Shown here one piece after another: positions 1 through 6,010 of a DNA stretch of 7,952 nucleotides. The stretch comes from Methanobrevibacter sp. GTDB taxonomy: Archaea; Methanobacteriota; Methanobacteria; Methanobacteriales; Methanobacteriaceae. How positions within the stretch are numbered: the stretch's first letter is position 1; every line of letters starts with the position of its first letter. Under the pieces are notes generated by a model. The model searched no databases and was not told where the DNA came from. It saw nothing but the letters and a program-made list of their open reading frames with translations. The stretch spans positions 1-7,952 of the forward strand of contig JAUNXD010000070.1 in NCBI GenBank assembly GCA_030539985.1, written 5' to 3'. A program made the position numbers and the translations under genes.

Positions 1-21
1 ATCACTCCAACAACCAAAAAA

Positions 22-63
22 TCGATGCCACATCATGACAATTTTTGACAATGCCAAAATTGT
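22..63 (-). terminator. Possible terminator of the JAB-like gene
   Basis: An 8-bp perfect inverted repeat (38-45 with 56-63, 10-nt loop) lies just past the stop of the minus-strand gene. Read on the minus strand, a T-rich run follows about 17 nt further on. The gap between stem and T run is longer than usual, and the arm (ACAATTTT) is AT-rich enough to arise by chance. The call is therefore weak. Confidence 0.3.
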
Positions 64-67
64 GTGT

Positions 68-901
68 TTAATCTGCAAAAATTTCATCAAATTCAATTTC
101 AACGCCAATGCTTTGATAATAGTTGTAGAGTATTTCCTTGGCAGTTGGTGTGAAGGGGCATTTTTCATATTCCCTTGCAAGTCTAATTGCATCAGGACTA
201 GATATTCGTTTTAAACATGAAAATTCTGCAGTTTTTAAATCACTATCCATAGTAGTATACTCCTTTTGTAGTAATTGTATATCATTTATGTTTTTATTAT
301 TAATATACTTTGATAATTCCTTGCCATAAATAACATTATGCATCTGATTGATTATATCATCATCATTGTATTTGAGTGTACAACTCATTAATGAAGTTAA
401 AGCAATAATCTCTGAAGTCGAATTTGCTTCATCAACTAAATTTTCATACAACCCTTTTGCTTTCAAAATCCAAAAATGCTCAAAACCCGCAATTAACTCA
501 TAATCTTCAAATTTTCTTTCAAAAATTCTGAAATTTTTATGTGATGGCGCAGATAATAATTCTTTTGGATGGTTATGAATCGAGGCAACATTATGTCCAT
601 CGAAATCATCTTCTCTAAAGGTTATCTTTACATTATTTTCTTCACCGTGTCCACATTTTAGAATTTCACCAGTTTTGTAGTCAAAGTATATCGCCCATTC
701 TTTGTCAAGATTTTGTGTTTTTTGAATGAACTCATTGACAATTTTTAAAGCATTCTCGCTAAAATCTTGTGGGAGGTCATCTTTTTTGACTGAAAAAATT
801 CCATTTATTTCCAAATTATCATATTTCTTACAGGCCTTATCTGAATTCAACATACTAACTACTAAAAAAATTATACATAAAATTATATTTTTGGTTTTCA
901 T
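68..901 (-). CDS. Putative exported protein with degenerate JAB/MPN-like domain
   Basis: This 277-residue protein has no name I recognise. Residues 1-4 are MKTK, followed by a hydrophobic stretch at about 6-19, so a signal peptide or N-terminal anchor is likely and the rest would lie outside the cell. Residues 66-150 read like a JAB/MPN (JAMM) fold: E68 in a strand-like EWAIYFD segment, a KTGEI turn, then SIHNHP with H109 and H111, then SAPSHKN with S120 and N123. The classical metal site is E...HxHP(x6)SxxD. Here the spacing to Ser is one residue longer and the Asp is Asn, so it may be inactive or a divergent subfamily. Residues 155-277 look helical, with several Cys (C174, C229, C248) and no recognised motif. 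The start ATG has no SD but sits about 26 bp from a TATA-like element, which would suit a leaderless mRNA. The gene is clearly more AT-rich than its neighbours, so it may be accessory or acquired. The reading frame is firm; the function is inferred. Confidence 0.75.
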   Translation of the reverse strand: MKTKNIILCIIFLVVSMLNSDKACKKYDNLEINGIFSVKKDDLPQDFSENALKIVNEFIQKTQNLDKEWAIYFDYKTGEILKCGHGEENNVKITFREDDFDGHNVASIHNHPKELLSAPSHKNFRIFERKFEDYELIAGFEHFWILKAKGLYENLVDEANSTSEIIALTSLMSCTLKYNDDDIINQMHNVIYGKELSKYINNKNINDIQLLQKEYTTMDSDLKTAEFSCLKRISSPDAIRLAREYEKCPFTPTAKEILYNYYQSIGVEIEFDEIFAD

Positions 902-920
902 AGATTTATTTTTAATTTTA

Positions 921-940
921 TTATTAAATAATTCTTTATT
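921..940 (-). promoter_or_regulatory. Possible TATA box for the JAB-like gene
   Basis: On the minus strand the sequence AAAGAATTATTTAATAAT is centred about 26 bp upstream of the ATG at 901. This is the distance expected if transcription starts at the A of the start codon. The surrounding DNA is extremely AT-rich, so such matches are cheap. Confidence 0.3.
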
Positions 941-1090
941 TTCAAATTAAAAAGTAAATCATTTAATAAATAGATTTTTAAAAGCAATTTAATGAGTTTA
1001 AAGTAATATTGATATCATAATAAATTTAATCAAAAAACTCCAAAGAAAATTATAATATGGTCTGGAATCAAATTTAGTGGTGTTAGTTTT

Positions 1091-1125
1091 AAAAAAGAAA
1101 AATAAAAGTAGCAAATATGCTACTT
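1091..1125 (-). terminator. mtd terminator hairpin plus T-rich tract
   Basis: An 8-bp perfect stem (1106-1113 with 1118-1125, loop AATA) is followed on the minus strand by a T-rich run (TTTTATTTTTCTTTTTT). Two bases of the mtd stop codon (TAA, 1124-1126) lie in the first arm of the stem. The hairpin with a U tract fits a strong terminator for a highly expressed gene. In Archaea the U tract alone may be enough. Confidence 0.7.
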
Positions 1126-1951
1126 ATTCTGGTTTAGATATTAAGTCTGTTTTACAACCTGGGTTTCCTTCTTTCATGTGAGGGGTTCTTAAAACAGTAT
1201 CATTTGCTTTTTCAATGTCTCTTGCTTCTTGAGCTAATTTAGCAGCGCATGCAGCAATTTCGTGAGCAGCAGCTACTAAAGGAATGAAGTTTTCGTAACC
1301 TTTGGTCATGAAACAACCTTTCATGTCTAAGTTTGCAACGGATCCAGCCATTTCGTATGCAGCGATAGCTTTTGCTTTTGCGTATGGGTTTGCAAATCCG
1401 CCAGCTTCTGCAGCTTTTTCAGCAGTAATAATGAGTTTAGGTAATTCGATTTCACCTGCTTCTGCTTGTGCGATTACGTCGTCAATGGTTTTTTGGACTA
1501 ATCTTAATGCACCGGTTTCAGCGAGTACTTTTAAGATGTCAGAGTTGAAAATAGCCATTTCAGTTGGGTCTAACCATTCTCTTTTTGCACCAATCATTGG
1601 GTCAGACATTACGATGATGTATCCTAAGCCTTGTTCATCCATTTCATCTTTTTTACCTTTACCAGGTGCGTCACCAATGATAATAGCAGGAACATCTTTT
1701 TCAGATAATAATTCTCTTGCTTTAGCTGGTCCAGGTGCTCCTGGGTTTGGGCTAATGAAGATTGCGAAGTCAGGTTCGAAAGCGTCTATTTTAGGTACGA
1801 CGTCTTCTACTTGTTCTGGGTTCATTTTTGCTCCAGATCCAAAGGTTCTTACATCGATGTTTGGTCTGTCTGCTCTTTCGTCTAACAATAGGTCAATTAC
1901 TGGTGAAGTACCAATATTACCACTTTTAATAATAGCAATTTTAACTACCAT
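1124..1951 (-). CDS. mtd: F420-dependent methylenetetrahydromethanopterin dehydrogenase
   Basis: Mtd (EC 1.5.98.1) reversibly reduces methenyl-H4MPT to methylene-H4MPT with reduced F420. It is a cytosolic step of CO2-dependent methanogenesis. At 275 residues it is the usual family length, and it shows strong family segments: the N-terminal KIAIIKSGNIGTSPVIDLLLDERADR region (residues 4-29, quoted only as a landmark in pieces: IKSGNIGTS, LLLDERADR), FGSGAKM (37-43), ISPNPGAPGP (66-75), GDAPGK (93-98), SDPMIGAKREWLDP (116-129) and the C-terminal TPHMKEGNPGC (256-266). The ATG is preceded by AAGGAG (1961-1966 on the minus strand) at 9-nt spacing, which fixes the start. It is apparently monocistronic, with its own TATA box and a terminator that overlaps the stop. 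The codon and base composition are less AT-rich than the flanking DNA, as expected for a highly expressed core gene. I see nothing unusual in the protein. Confidence 0.97.
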   Translation of the reverse strand: MVVKIAIIKSGNIGTSPVIDLLLDERADRPNIDVRTFGSGAKMNPEQVEDVVPKIDAFEPDFAIFISPNPGAPGPAKARELLSEKDVPAIIIGDAPGKGKKDEMDEQGLGYIIVMSDPMIGAKREWLDPTEMAIFNSDILKVLAETGALRLVQKTIDDVIAQAEAGEIELPKLIITAEKAAEAGGFANPYAKAKAIAAYEMAGSVANLDMKGCFMTKGYENFIPLVAAAHEIAACAAKLAQEARDIEKANDTVLRTPHMKEGNPGCKTDLISKPE

Positions 1952-1996
1952 ATTTTTAGTCTCCTTATTTGATAGTATTAAATTTAATTCAAAAAC

Positions 1997-2008
1997 TATT
2001 TAAATCTT
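1997..2008 (-). promoter_or_regulatory. mtd promoter (BRE/TATA)
   Basis: On the minus strand AAGATTTAAATA gives a purine-rich BRE followed by a TTTAAATA box. Its centre is about 50 bp upstream of the mtd ATG, predicting a transcription start near 1975 and a leader of about 24 nt that carries the AAGGAG ribosome-binding site. Confidence 0.6.
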
Positions 2009-2024
2009 ATTATTTGATTGTTTC

Positions 2025-2061
2025 CGGCTGATTTGTTAGATGGGTATTAAACTATTAGCCG
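2025..2061. repeat. GC-richer inverted repeat upstream of the mtd promoter
   Basis: CGGCTGAT (2025-2032) can pair with ATTAGCCG (2054-2061). This makes an 8-bp stem with one G-U (on the plus strand) and a 21-nt spacer. It lies about 20 bp upstream of the mtd BRE in otherwise very AT-rich DNA. It could be an operator half-site pair or part of a small RNA. A 10-bp palindrome (AAACTAGTTT, 2068-2077) followed by T residues lies just to its right. No known methanogen operator (for example the NrpR GGAA-N6-TTCC pattern) matches. Confidence 0.35.
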
Positions 2062-2152
2062 ATATAGAAACTAGTTTTTTGTAATTAAAATCAAAAACAA
2101 AGATAAAATAATTATGCAATAAGGAAACTAACATTTAAAAATAGAATATGAG

Positions 2153-2224
2153 TGGTTCCGACGAGACTCGAACTCGTGATCCCCTCCTTGTAAGGGAGGT
2201 ATCATACCACTAGACCACGGAACC
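2153..2224 (-). tRNA. tRNA-Val (anticodon UAC)
   Basis: The minus strand folds into a full cloverleaf: acceptor GGTTCCG/CGGAACC with discriminator A at 2153; anticodon stem CCTCC/GGAGG around the loop CTTACAA, anticodon TAC (2190-2192); and T stem ACGAG/CTCGT with loop TTCGAGT. There is no intron, and the 3' CCA is not encoded (the next bases are CTC), so it must be added by the CCA-adding enzyme. A BRE/TATA element sits about 30 bp upstream. On the minus strand downstream, a short T-rich run (about 2134-2146) could end transcription. It decodes GUA, with wobble depending on U34 modification. Confidence 0.96.
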
Positions 2225-2248
2225 AACAAATATTATTATGATTTTACT

Positions 2249-2265
2249 ATTATATATACTTTACG
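2249..2265 (-). promoter_or_regulatory. tRNA-Val promoter (BRE/TATA)
   Basis: On the minus strand CGTAAAG is followed by TATATATAAT, a good archaeal BRE/TATA pair. Its centre is about 30 bp from the mature 5' end, predicting a 5' leader of only a few bases for RNase P. Confidence 0.65.
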
Positions 2266-2285
2266 ATTTTCATATTCCTGGCTAT

Positions 2286-2298
2286 GAACATATATAAT
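2286..2298 (+). promoter_or_regulatory. ilvE-uppP promoter (TATA)
   Basis: GAACATATATAAT is a clear TATA box about 54 bp upstream of the ilvE ATG, predicting a start near 2318 and a leader of about 29 nt. It lies about 40 bp from the oppositely directed tRNA-Val TATA box, so the two promoters share one short control region. Confidence 0.6.
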
Positions 2299-2347
2299 AA
2301 TGATAAAAACAATAATTAATTATTAGTAAAAAAATTGAAGTGATAAA

Positions 2348-3271
2348 ATGGCATGGGATGACACAGCTAGTAAAATATGGTTTGATGGAAACATGGTAGA
2401 TTGGAAAGATGCAAACATTCACGTACTTTCTCACGTTGTCCACTACGGTACAAGCGTCTTTGAAGGAATTCGTGCATATAATAATGAAAACGGTGTAGCG
2501 GTATTCCGTCTAAAAGAACACGTACAACGTTTATTCGATTCCGCAAAAATCTACAAGATAGAAATTCCATACACACAAGAAGAAATTGAAGAAGCAATAT
2601 TGGAAACAGTCCGTGTCAATGATTTAAACGGTTGTTACATACGCCCTATCGTATTTAAAGGATATGGAGAACTTGGTGTAGACCCTTCAAACTGTCCTGT
2701 TAACGTAGTTATTGCTGCATGGGAATGGGGATCATACTTAGGTGAAGAAGGAATGGCAAACGGTGTGGACATCGGCGTTTCCTCCTGGAGAAAACCGGCA
2801 CCTGATACCTTCCCTGCACTCGCTAAATGTGGTGCAAACTACATGAACTCCCAATTAGCTAAACTCGAAGCAATCGACAACGGATATGATGAAGCAATCA
2901 TGCTCGATTATGAAGGACATGTTTCAGAAGGTAGTGGAGAAAACATCTTTTTGGTTGAAGGCGAAAAACTGTTCACTCCTGCAATGTCCTCATCCAACCT
3001 AAAAGGTATTACAAGAGATTCAGTCATGACAATCGCACGTGACTTAGGCTATGAAGTCGTTGAAGAGGTAATCTCAAGAGAAAGACTATACTCAGCTAAT
3101 GAAGTGTTCTTCACCGGAACAGCAGCGGAAGTTACTCCGATTCGTTCAATTGACCACAGGACCATTGGAATAGGTAGAAGAGGACCAATATCTGAAAAAA
3201 TCCAATCCGCCTTCTTTGATATTGTAGAAGCTAAAGTGGAAGACAAATACGGTTGGTTATCTTATATTTAA
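2348..3271 (+). CDS. ilvE: Branched-chain amino acid aminotransferase
   Basis: This is a fold-type IV, PLP-dependent transaminase (EC 2.6.1.42) for the last step of valine, leucine and isoleucine synthesis, using glutamate/2-oxoglutarate; it is cytosolic. Its 307 residues match the normal IlvE length. Family landmarks are HYGTSVFEGIRAY (32-44), an arginine (R61) in the conserved EHVQRL segment, the Schiff-base lysine K160 in ALAKCGANYMNS, the EGSGENIF segment with E194 and N199, GITRDSV (220-226) and TGTAAEVTPI (256-265). The ATG is preceded by GAAGTGAT (2337-2344), a partial match to the SD. It is the first gene of a short operon, with uppP starting 12 nt after the stop. A class IV relative such as D-amino-acid aminotransferase is possible in principle, but the length and the motif set favour IlvE. 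Confidence 0.94.
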   Translation: MAWDDTASKIWFDGNMVDWKDANIHVLSHVVHYGTSVFEGIRAYNNENGVAVFRLKEHVQRLFDSAKIYKIEIPYTQEEIEEAILETVRVNDLNGCYIRPIVFKGYGELGVDPSNCPVNVVIAAWEWGSYLGEEGMANGVDIGVSSWRKPAPDTFPALAKCGANYMNSQLAKLEAIDNGYDEAIMLDYEGHVSEGSGENIFLVEGEKLFTPAMSSSNLKGITRDSVMTIARDLGYEVVEEVISRERLYSANEVFFTGTAAEVTPIRSIDHRTIGIGRRGPISEKIQSAFFDIVEAKVEDKYGWLSYI

Positions 3272-3283
3272 ATGGTGTAGGAT

Positions 3284-4117
3284 ATGGATATAATTCAGGC
3301 AGTTATAATCGGTATCATTCAGGGATTGACTGAATTCCTACCGGTCAGCAGTTCCGCACATTTGGTTTTCATTCAAAAGTTATTGGGAGTCGAAAGCTCT
3401 CTTGCTTTTGATACTTTTCTTCACTTGGGGACCCTGATTGCAGTAATGTGGTTCTTCAGATGGGACATCTACAAGATGCTTAAGTCCTGGTGGCTGAGCA
3501 TTGGAGACCTCCTTCATGGAAGATTCAAGGAAGGATTTTACGAAGATCCCTACAAAAGGCTTGCATGGTATGTGATACTGGCCACCATTCCTGTCGGTTT
3601 GGTTGGAGTATTATTTGAGGATTCCGTTGATGCGTTGTTTTCAGGTGCACTGTATGTTCCTGCATTCTTTTTGTTTGTAACAGGTACAATACTATATCTG
3701 TCTCAAAGAATGCCTAGTGGAGACATTAATTACAATACAATAACAAAAAAAGAAGCATTGTTCATGGGTTTAGGTCAGGCATGTGCAATCCTGCCTGGTC
3801 TTTCACGTTCAGGTACAACAATCGCAGCAGGTCTGACAATCGGCCTTAACAAGGAATTTGCAGCAAAATTCAGTTTCATATTGTCAATACCTGCTATTCT
3901 CGGTGCATTTATCCTTCAGATAAAGGATATCGGCTCAGCAATGGATGCAAACTTCCTTCCAGTATTATTGGGTTTTGTAGCATCAATTATTGCAGGATAT
4001 CTGGCCATTAAATGGATGCTTGATTTGATACAGAACAAAAGCCTGGACATATTTTCCTATTACTGTTGGCTAATGGGTATAATTGTATTTATGGGCTCAA
4101 TTGCTCACATATTTTAG
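3284..4117 (+). CDS. uppP: Undecaprenyl-diphosphatase (BacA/UppP family)
   Basis: This polytopic membrane enzyme (EC 3.6.1.27) dephosphorylates the C55-type polyprenyl diphosphate carrier so it can be reused in envelope polymer assembly. In pseudomurein-walled methanogens that would be wall and possibly glycan synthesis (inference). Its 277 residues are hydrophobic almost throughout. The two diagnostic motifs are present: QGLTEFLPVSSSAH (13-26; Q13 and E17 form the (E/Q)xxxE pair, with S23 and H26) and PGLSRSGTT (171-179, R175). The ATG follows GGTG (3274-3277) at 6-nt spacing, and the gene is only 12 nt behind ilvE, so co-transcription and perhaps translational coupling are likely. It ends in a terminator hairpin that overlaps the stop codon. 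The family assignment is firm; the exact lipid substrate in an archaeon is inferred. Confidence 0.95.
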   Translation: MDIIQAVIIGIIQGLTEFLPVSSSAHLVFIQKLLGVESSLAFDTFLHLGTLIAVMWFFRWDIYKMLKSWWLSIGDLLHGRFKEGFYEDPYKRLAWYVILATIPVGLVGVLFEDSVDALFSGALYVPAFFLFVTGTILYLSQRMPSGDINYNTITKKEALFMGLGQACAILPGLSRSGTTIAAGLTIGLNKEFAAKFSFILSIPAILGAFILQIKDIGSAMDANFLPVLLGFVASIIAGYLAIKWMLDLIQNKSLDIFSYYCWLMGIIVFMGSIAHIF

Positions 4118-4146
4118 ATGTAACTTCTACATCTTTTCTTTTTTTT
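4116..4146 (+). terminator. ilvE-uppP operon terminator
   Basis: The stem AGATGTA (4116-4122) pairs perfectly with TACATCT (4128-4134) around a 5-nt loop and runs into TTTTCTTTTTTTT. The last two bases of the uppP TAG stop are part of the stem. This is a classical hairpin plus U tract. Confidence 0.75.
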
Positions 4147-4155
4147 AAAATCAGT

Positions 4156-4189
4156 AAAAAAATAGGGTTAGAGATTGATTTAATCTCTA
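4156..4189 (-). terminator. cobT terminator
   Basis: On the minus strand an 8-bp perfect stem (4182-4189 with 4169-4176, 5-nt loop) is followed by ACCCTA and T7. The entire TAG stop of the cobT-like gene (4187-4189) is in the first arm. It faces the uppP terminator, so the 69-bp convergent gap is fully occupied by two opposed terminators. Confidence 0.72.
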
Positions 4190-5251
4190 TTTGCAAACTT
4201 TTTCAATTCTTTTTCTAAGTTTTTCAACGGTATTTCCCAAGACAAGGGCAGTATACATTGCCCCTCCAGCTCCGGCACCTTCCTTGACAAATCCTTTAAG
4301 GTAGTTTTTCAATCCTTCATGTTCGGATTCCTCAAATCTCGGGTCAACGACGTTGACGGTAATGTTGTCATCAATCTGGTTTAGAATGCCGAACAGATCA
4401 GCAGTTTCGTCAGAAGCTACGAATACTGTAGTTGCCAGATTAATTCTTGAAAAATCAAATGTAGGCTGTATGGATTTGATTACTGCACATGTCGCTGCCA
4501 TCTGTGTTCCTCCCGCCAATATGATTGGAATGTCTGAACCCAATACCAGTCCTGCAATTGCCGGAATGGTAGGGTCTCCTACAGCACCGATGGCCTGCAT
4601 CGCATCGGCTTCGCCCGGTTCGATTCCTGCGTTTTTCAGTCCTTCGTTTACGGTATCGGACTTCAGGTCGTGCGGATTATGTGGCATGCTGCCGCTGACT
4701 TTTTCGTTTGCCTCATAGCCTAATGCCTTCAGAACTCCAAGGGCGGTTGTGGTTCCGGCAGCTATGCTTTCACCAATTATGAGCATTTCATGCCTTTGTG
4801 ATAATTCATTGCCCAAGTCCTTTGCATTTTCAAATATTTCCAATGGGTTTAAAACGCCTTTTCCGGTTCTTATGTCTCTTCCGTAATCCTTTCCCAAATT
4901 TACATATTCGACGTCAGGCTTTATTTTGGAACCTGCATCAACGATGACAAATGGGATGTTAGCAACTTGAAGGGAAGCTTTTGTAAGTTTTGCAGGAGTT
5001 GGTGCAGCTGCATCTCCAACGACAGTTTCTGCAGGAGCTTCACAGCATCTGACCTCTCCCAATACCATGAATTCGGCATCTCCTGCCGGTGTGTATTCGG
5101 TCAAATTCGCTGATGGGCCTGCTCCTGAAATCCCTTCAATCAGGGAAGTTTCGGTGGTTCCTATTGTAAGTAAAAATACTGCTTCATCCTCCACTTCCTG
5201 TAGCTTTTCAGTCAATTCAGTTGATCCGTAAGTAGTAATTCCATCAATCAT
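4187..5251 (-). CDS. cobT: Archaeal CobT-like nucleotide phosphoribosyltransferase
   Basis: This belongs to the archaeal/cyanobacterial branch of nicotinate-nucleotide:base phosphoribosyltransferases. They make the alpha-riboside phosphate of the lower ligand of cobamides, which methanogens need for the methyltransferase Mtr. The base used here cannot be read from sequence; Methanobacteriales are known for 5-hydroxybenzimidazyl cobamide. Landmarks, numbered from the upstream GTG at 5260, are GISGAGPSAN (43-52), GESIAAGTTTALG (163-175), GAVGDP (225-230), ILAGGTQMAA (247-256) and KEGAGAGGAMY (326-336). Start choice: an ATG at 5251 gives 354 residues and has AGGGTGA 5 nt upstream. The in-frame GTG at 5260 (357 residues) lies inside that SD, so it is less likely. 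With the ATG start the gene overlaps the stop of the upstream gene as ATGATTGA (8 nt), a sign of coupled translation. The activity is by family, not tested. Confidence 0.88.
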   Translation of the reverse strand: MIDGITTYGSTELTEKLQEVEDEAVFLLTIGTTETSLIEGISGAGPSANLTEYTPAGDAEFMVLGEVRCCEAPAETVVGDAAAPTPAKLTKASLQVANIPFVIVDAGSKIKPDVEYVNLGKDYGRDIRTGKGVLNPLEIFENAKDLGNELSQRHEMLIIGESIAAGTTTALGVLKALGYEANEKVSGSMPHNPHDLKSDTVNEGLKNAGIEPGEADAMQAIGAVGDPTIPAIAGLVLGSDIPIILAGGTQMAATCAVIKSIQPTFDFSRINLATTVFVASDETADLFGILNQIDDNITVNVVDPRFEESEHEGLKNYLKGFVKEGAGAGGAMYTALVLGNTVEKLRKRIEKVCK

Positions 5252-5747
5252 TGTTTTCACCCTGTTTTTTCAGTAAATCTATTATAATTTTATTCTGATT
5301 AATAATCTTTTTGTTTTGGAGCATGATTTTCTTTAACATCTCTTCCTGTGACAGTTCATTGTCAGTTTTGAATGTTTGCCCGTCTCTTGATCTTGGTGGA
5401 ATTCTAATCTGGTCTTTTGGAGGAAGTGAAGACTCATCATCAGGTCTTTTAGGAATCACTCCTTTTGAGGCACTATCCTCTTTTGATACAAAGTCAACAT
5501 ACCTGTGTGTCACTTTATTCTTTCCTCTCTCATCTAAAAGTTCCATAAGTCTGTCATCAACCTGTTTGACACCAACCAGCTGTTCCATCTCCACTTCGTG
5601 TATTAATCTTTTTTGAATGTTGTAGGCATTGTAAATAGGTATTCCTCTTGTTTCACATTCGTTTTTAAACATGTCATGGATGTTGATGTCTCCGGTCAGT
5701 TGTTTTACTCTCTTTTGTTCTGGAGTATTTGCACTATAAAATCCCAT
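5244..5747 (-). CDS. Hypothetical protein with predicted coiled-coil tail
   Basis: I do not recognise this 167-residue protein. Residues 1-87 are charged and mainly helical, with no catalytic motif that I can name. Residues 88-130 are rich in Pro, Ser, Asp and Lys and look disordered. Residues 131-163 are a Lys/Gln/Asn-rich amphipathic helix with hydrophobic residues at heptad-like spacing (M137, I141, M142, I148, I149, I154-I156, L158, L159), probably a short coiled coil for self- or partner assembly. No signal peptide or membrane segment is seen, so it is likely cytosolic. The cobT-like start overlaps its stop, so the two are almost certainly one operon. That suggests, but does not prove, a role tied to cobamide synthesis. 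The ATG has no SD, but a TATA-like box sits about 22 bp away, so the mRNA is probably leaderless. Confidence 0.8.
   Translation of the reverse strand: MGFYSANTPEQKRVKQLTGDINIHDMFKNECETRGIPIYNAYNIQKRLIHEVEMEQLVGVKQVDDRLMELLDERGKNKVTHRYVDFVSKEDSASKGVIPKRPDDESSLPPKDQIRIPPRSRDGQTFKTDNELSQEEMLKKIMLQNKKIINQNKIIIDLLKKQGENND
5257..5263 (-). promoter_or_regulatory. Shine-Dalgarno site that sets the cobT start
   Basis: On the minus strand AGGGTGA precedes the ATG at 5251 by 5 nt and contains the alternative GTG start (5258-5260). It lies inside the coding end of the upstream gene. This favours ATG over GTG and supports translational coupling of the pair. Confidence 0.6.
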
Positions 5748-5761
5748 ATTTTATTATTGTC

Positions 5762-5778
5762 TTTTTAAATTTAAAATA
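5762..5778 (-). promoter_or_regulatory. Promoter of the hypothetical-cobT operon
   Basis: On the minus strand TATTTTAAATTTAAAAAG contains a TATA-like AAATTTAAA centred about 22 bp before the ATG at 5747. Initiation would fall at or next to the start codon, which fits the lack of an SD. The AT-rich context limits certainty. Confidence 0.45.
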
Positions 5779-5810
5779 TTTTTCATGTGAAATGCACTAA
5801 CTTAATATAT

Positions 5811-5824
5811 GAGAATATATAAAT
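5811..5824 (+). promoter_or_regulatory. TATA box of a probable small transcript
   Basis: GAGAATATATAAAT is the best BRE/TATA match in this intergenic region. It predicts a plus-strand start near 5845. That is about 200 bp upstream of kae1-bud32, which has a nearer TATA candidate, so this promoter more likely serves the structured segment at 5883-5944. Confidence 0.55.
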
Positions 5825-5844
5825 CATTAATTGCTTATCGATAT

Positions 5845-5949
5845 TAAAATTCTATGGAGAAAATTAATTCATTTCGTTTGTTCTTGTTGTTCAATGCTTT
5901 TAGCATTTTGCAGTTGTATTTCACAACTGCAAATGAACAGCAGGTTTTT
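5845..5949 (+). ncRNA. Candidate structured small RNA with perfect three-way junction
   Basis: Every base from 5883 to 5944 can be placed in three abutting helices. P1 is 5883-5893 with 5934-5944 (11 bp, two G-U). P2 is 5894-5898 with 5902-5906 (5 bp, 3-nt loop). P3 is 5907-5917 with 5923-5933 (11 bp, loop ATTTC). Both G-U pairs exist only in plus-strand RNA; on the minus strand they would be A-C mismatches. T5 follows P1, as in a terminator, and a TATA box lies at the right distance upstream, so a transcript of about 105 nt is predicted (ends approximate). A 35-codon ORF (5854-5961) overlaps the structure and ends beyond it; I think it incidental, but a short peptide cannot be excluded. I know no RNA family with this sequence. 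It could instead be a leader of kae1-bud32 or a DNA element. Confidence 0.5.
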
Positions 5950-6010
5950 CTCTGGTTTTAACAAGTAACGTATTTTGTATCACTAATTGTCCCGGATTTT
6001 TGGACAGGTC

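Noticed and set aside
902..1090. A gene or RNA between the JAB-like gene and mtd
   Set aside because: The stretch is very AT-rich, with no ORF of substance and no GC-rich structured island beyond the mtd terminator and the TATA-like box at 921-940.
1302..2003. Long plus-strand ORF (233 codons) opposite mtd
   Set aside because: It is the antisense shadow of mtd, with no promoter or SD of its own and low-complexity Ser/Ala/Ile-rich content. mtd on the other strand is unmistakable.
3320..3334. Gln instead of Glu at the first acidic site of UppP (Q13)
   Set aside because: The family signature is (E/Q)xxxE, so Q13 with E17 is a normal variant and does not suggest loss of activity.
5258..5260. 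GTG as the start of cobT
   Set aside because: It lies inside the AGGGTGA ribosome-binding site, whereas the ATG at 5251 has proper spacing. It remains possible but is less likely.
5883..5944. Hammerhead ribozyme or H/ACA guide RNA
   Set aside because: The junction has no unpaired catalytic core (no CUGAUGA or GAAA), and there is no internal pseudouridylation pocket, although an ACA occurs near the 3' side.
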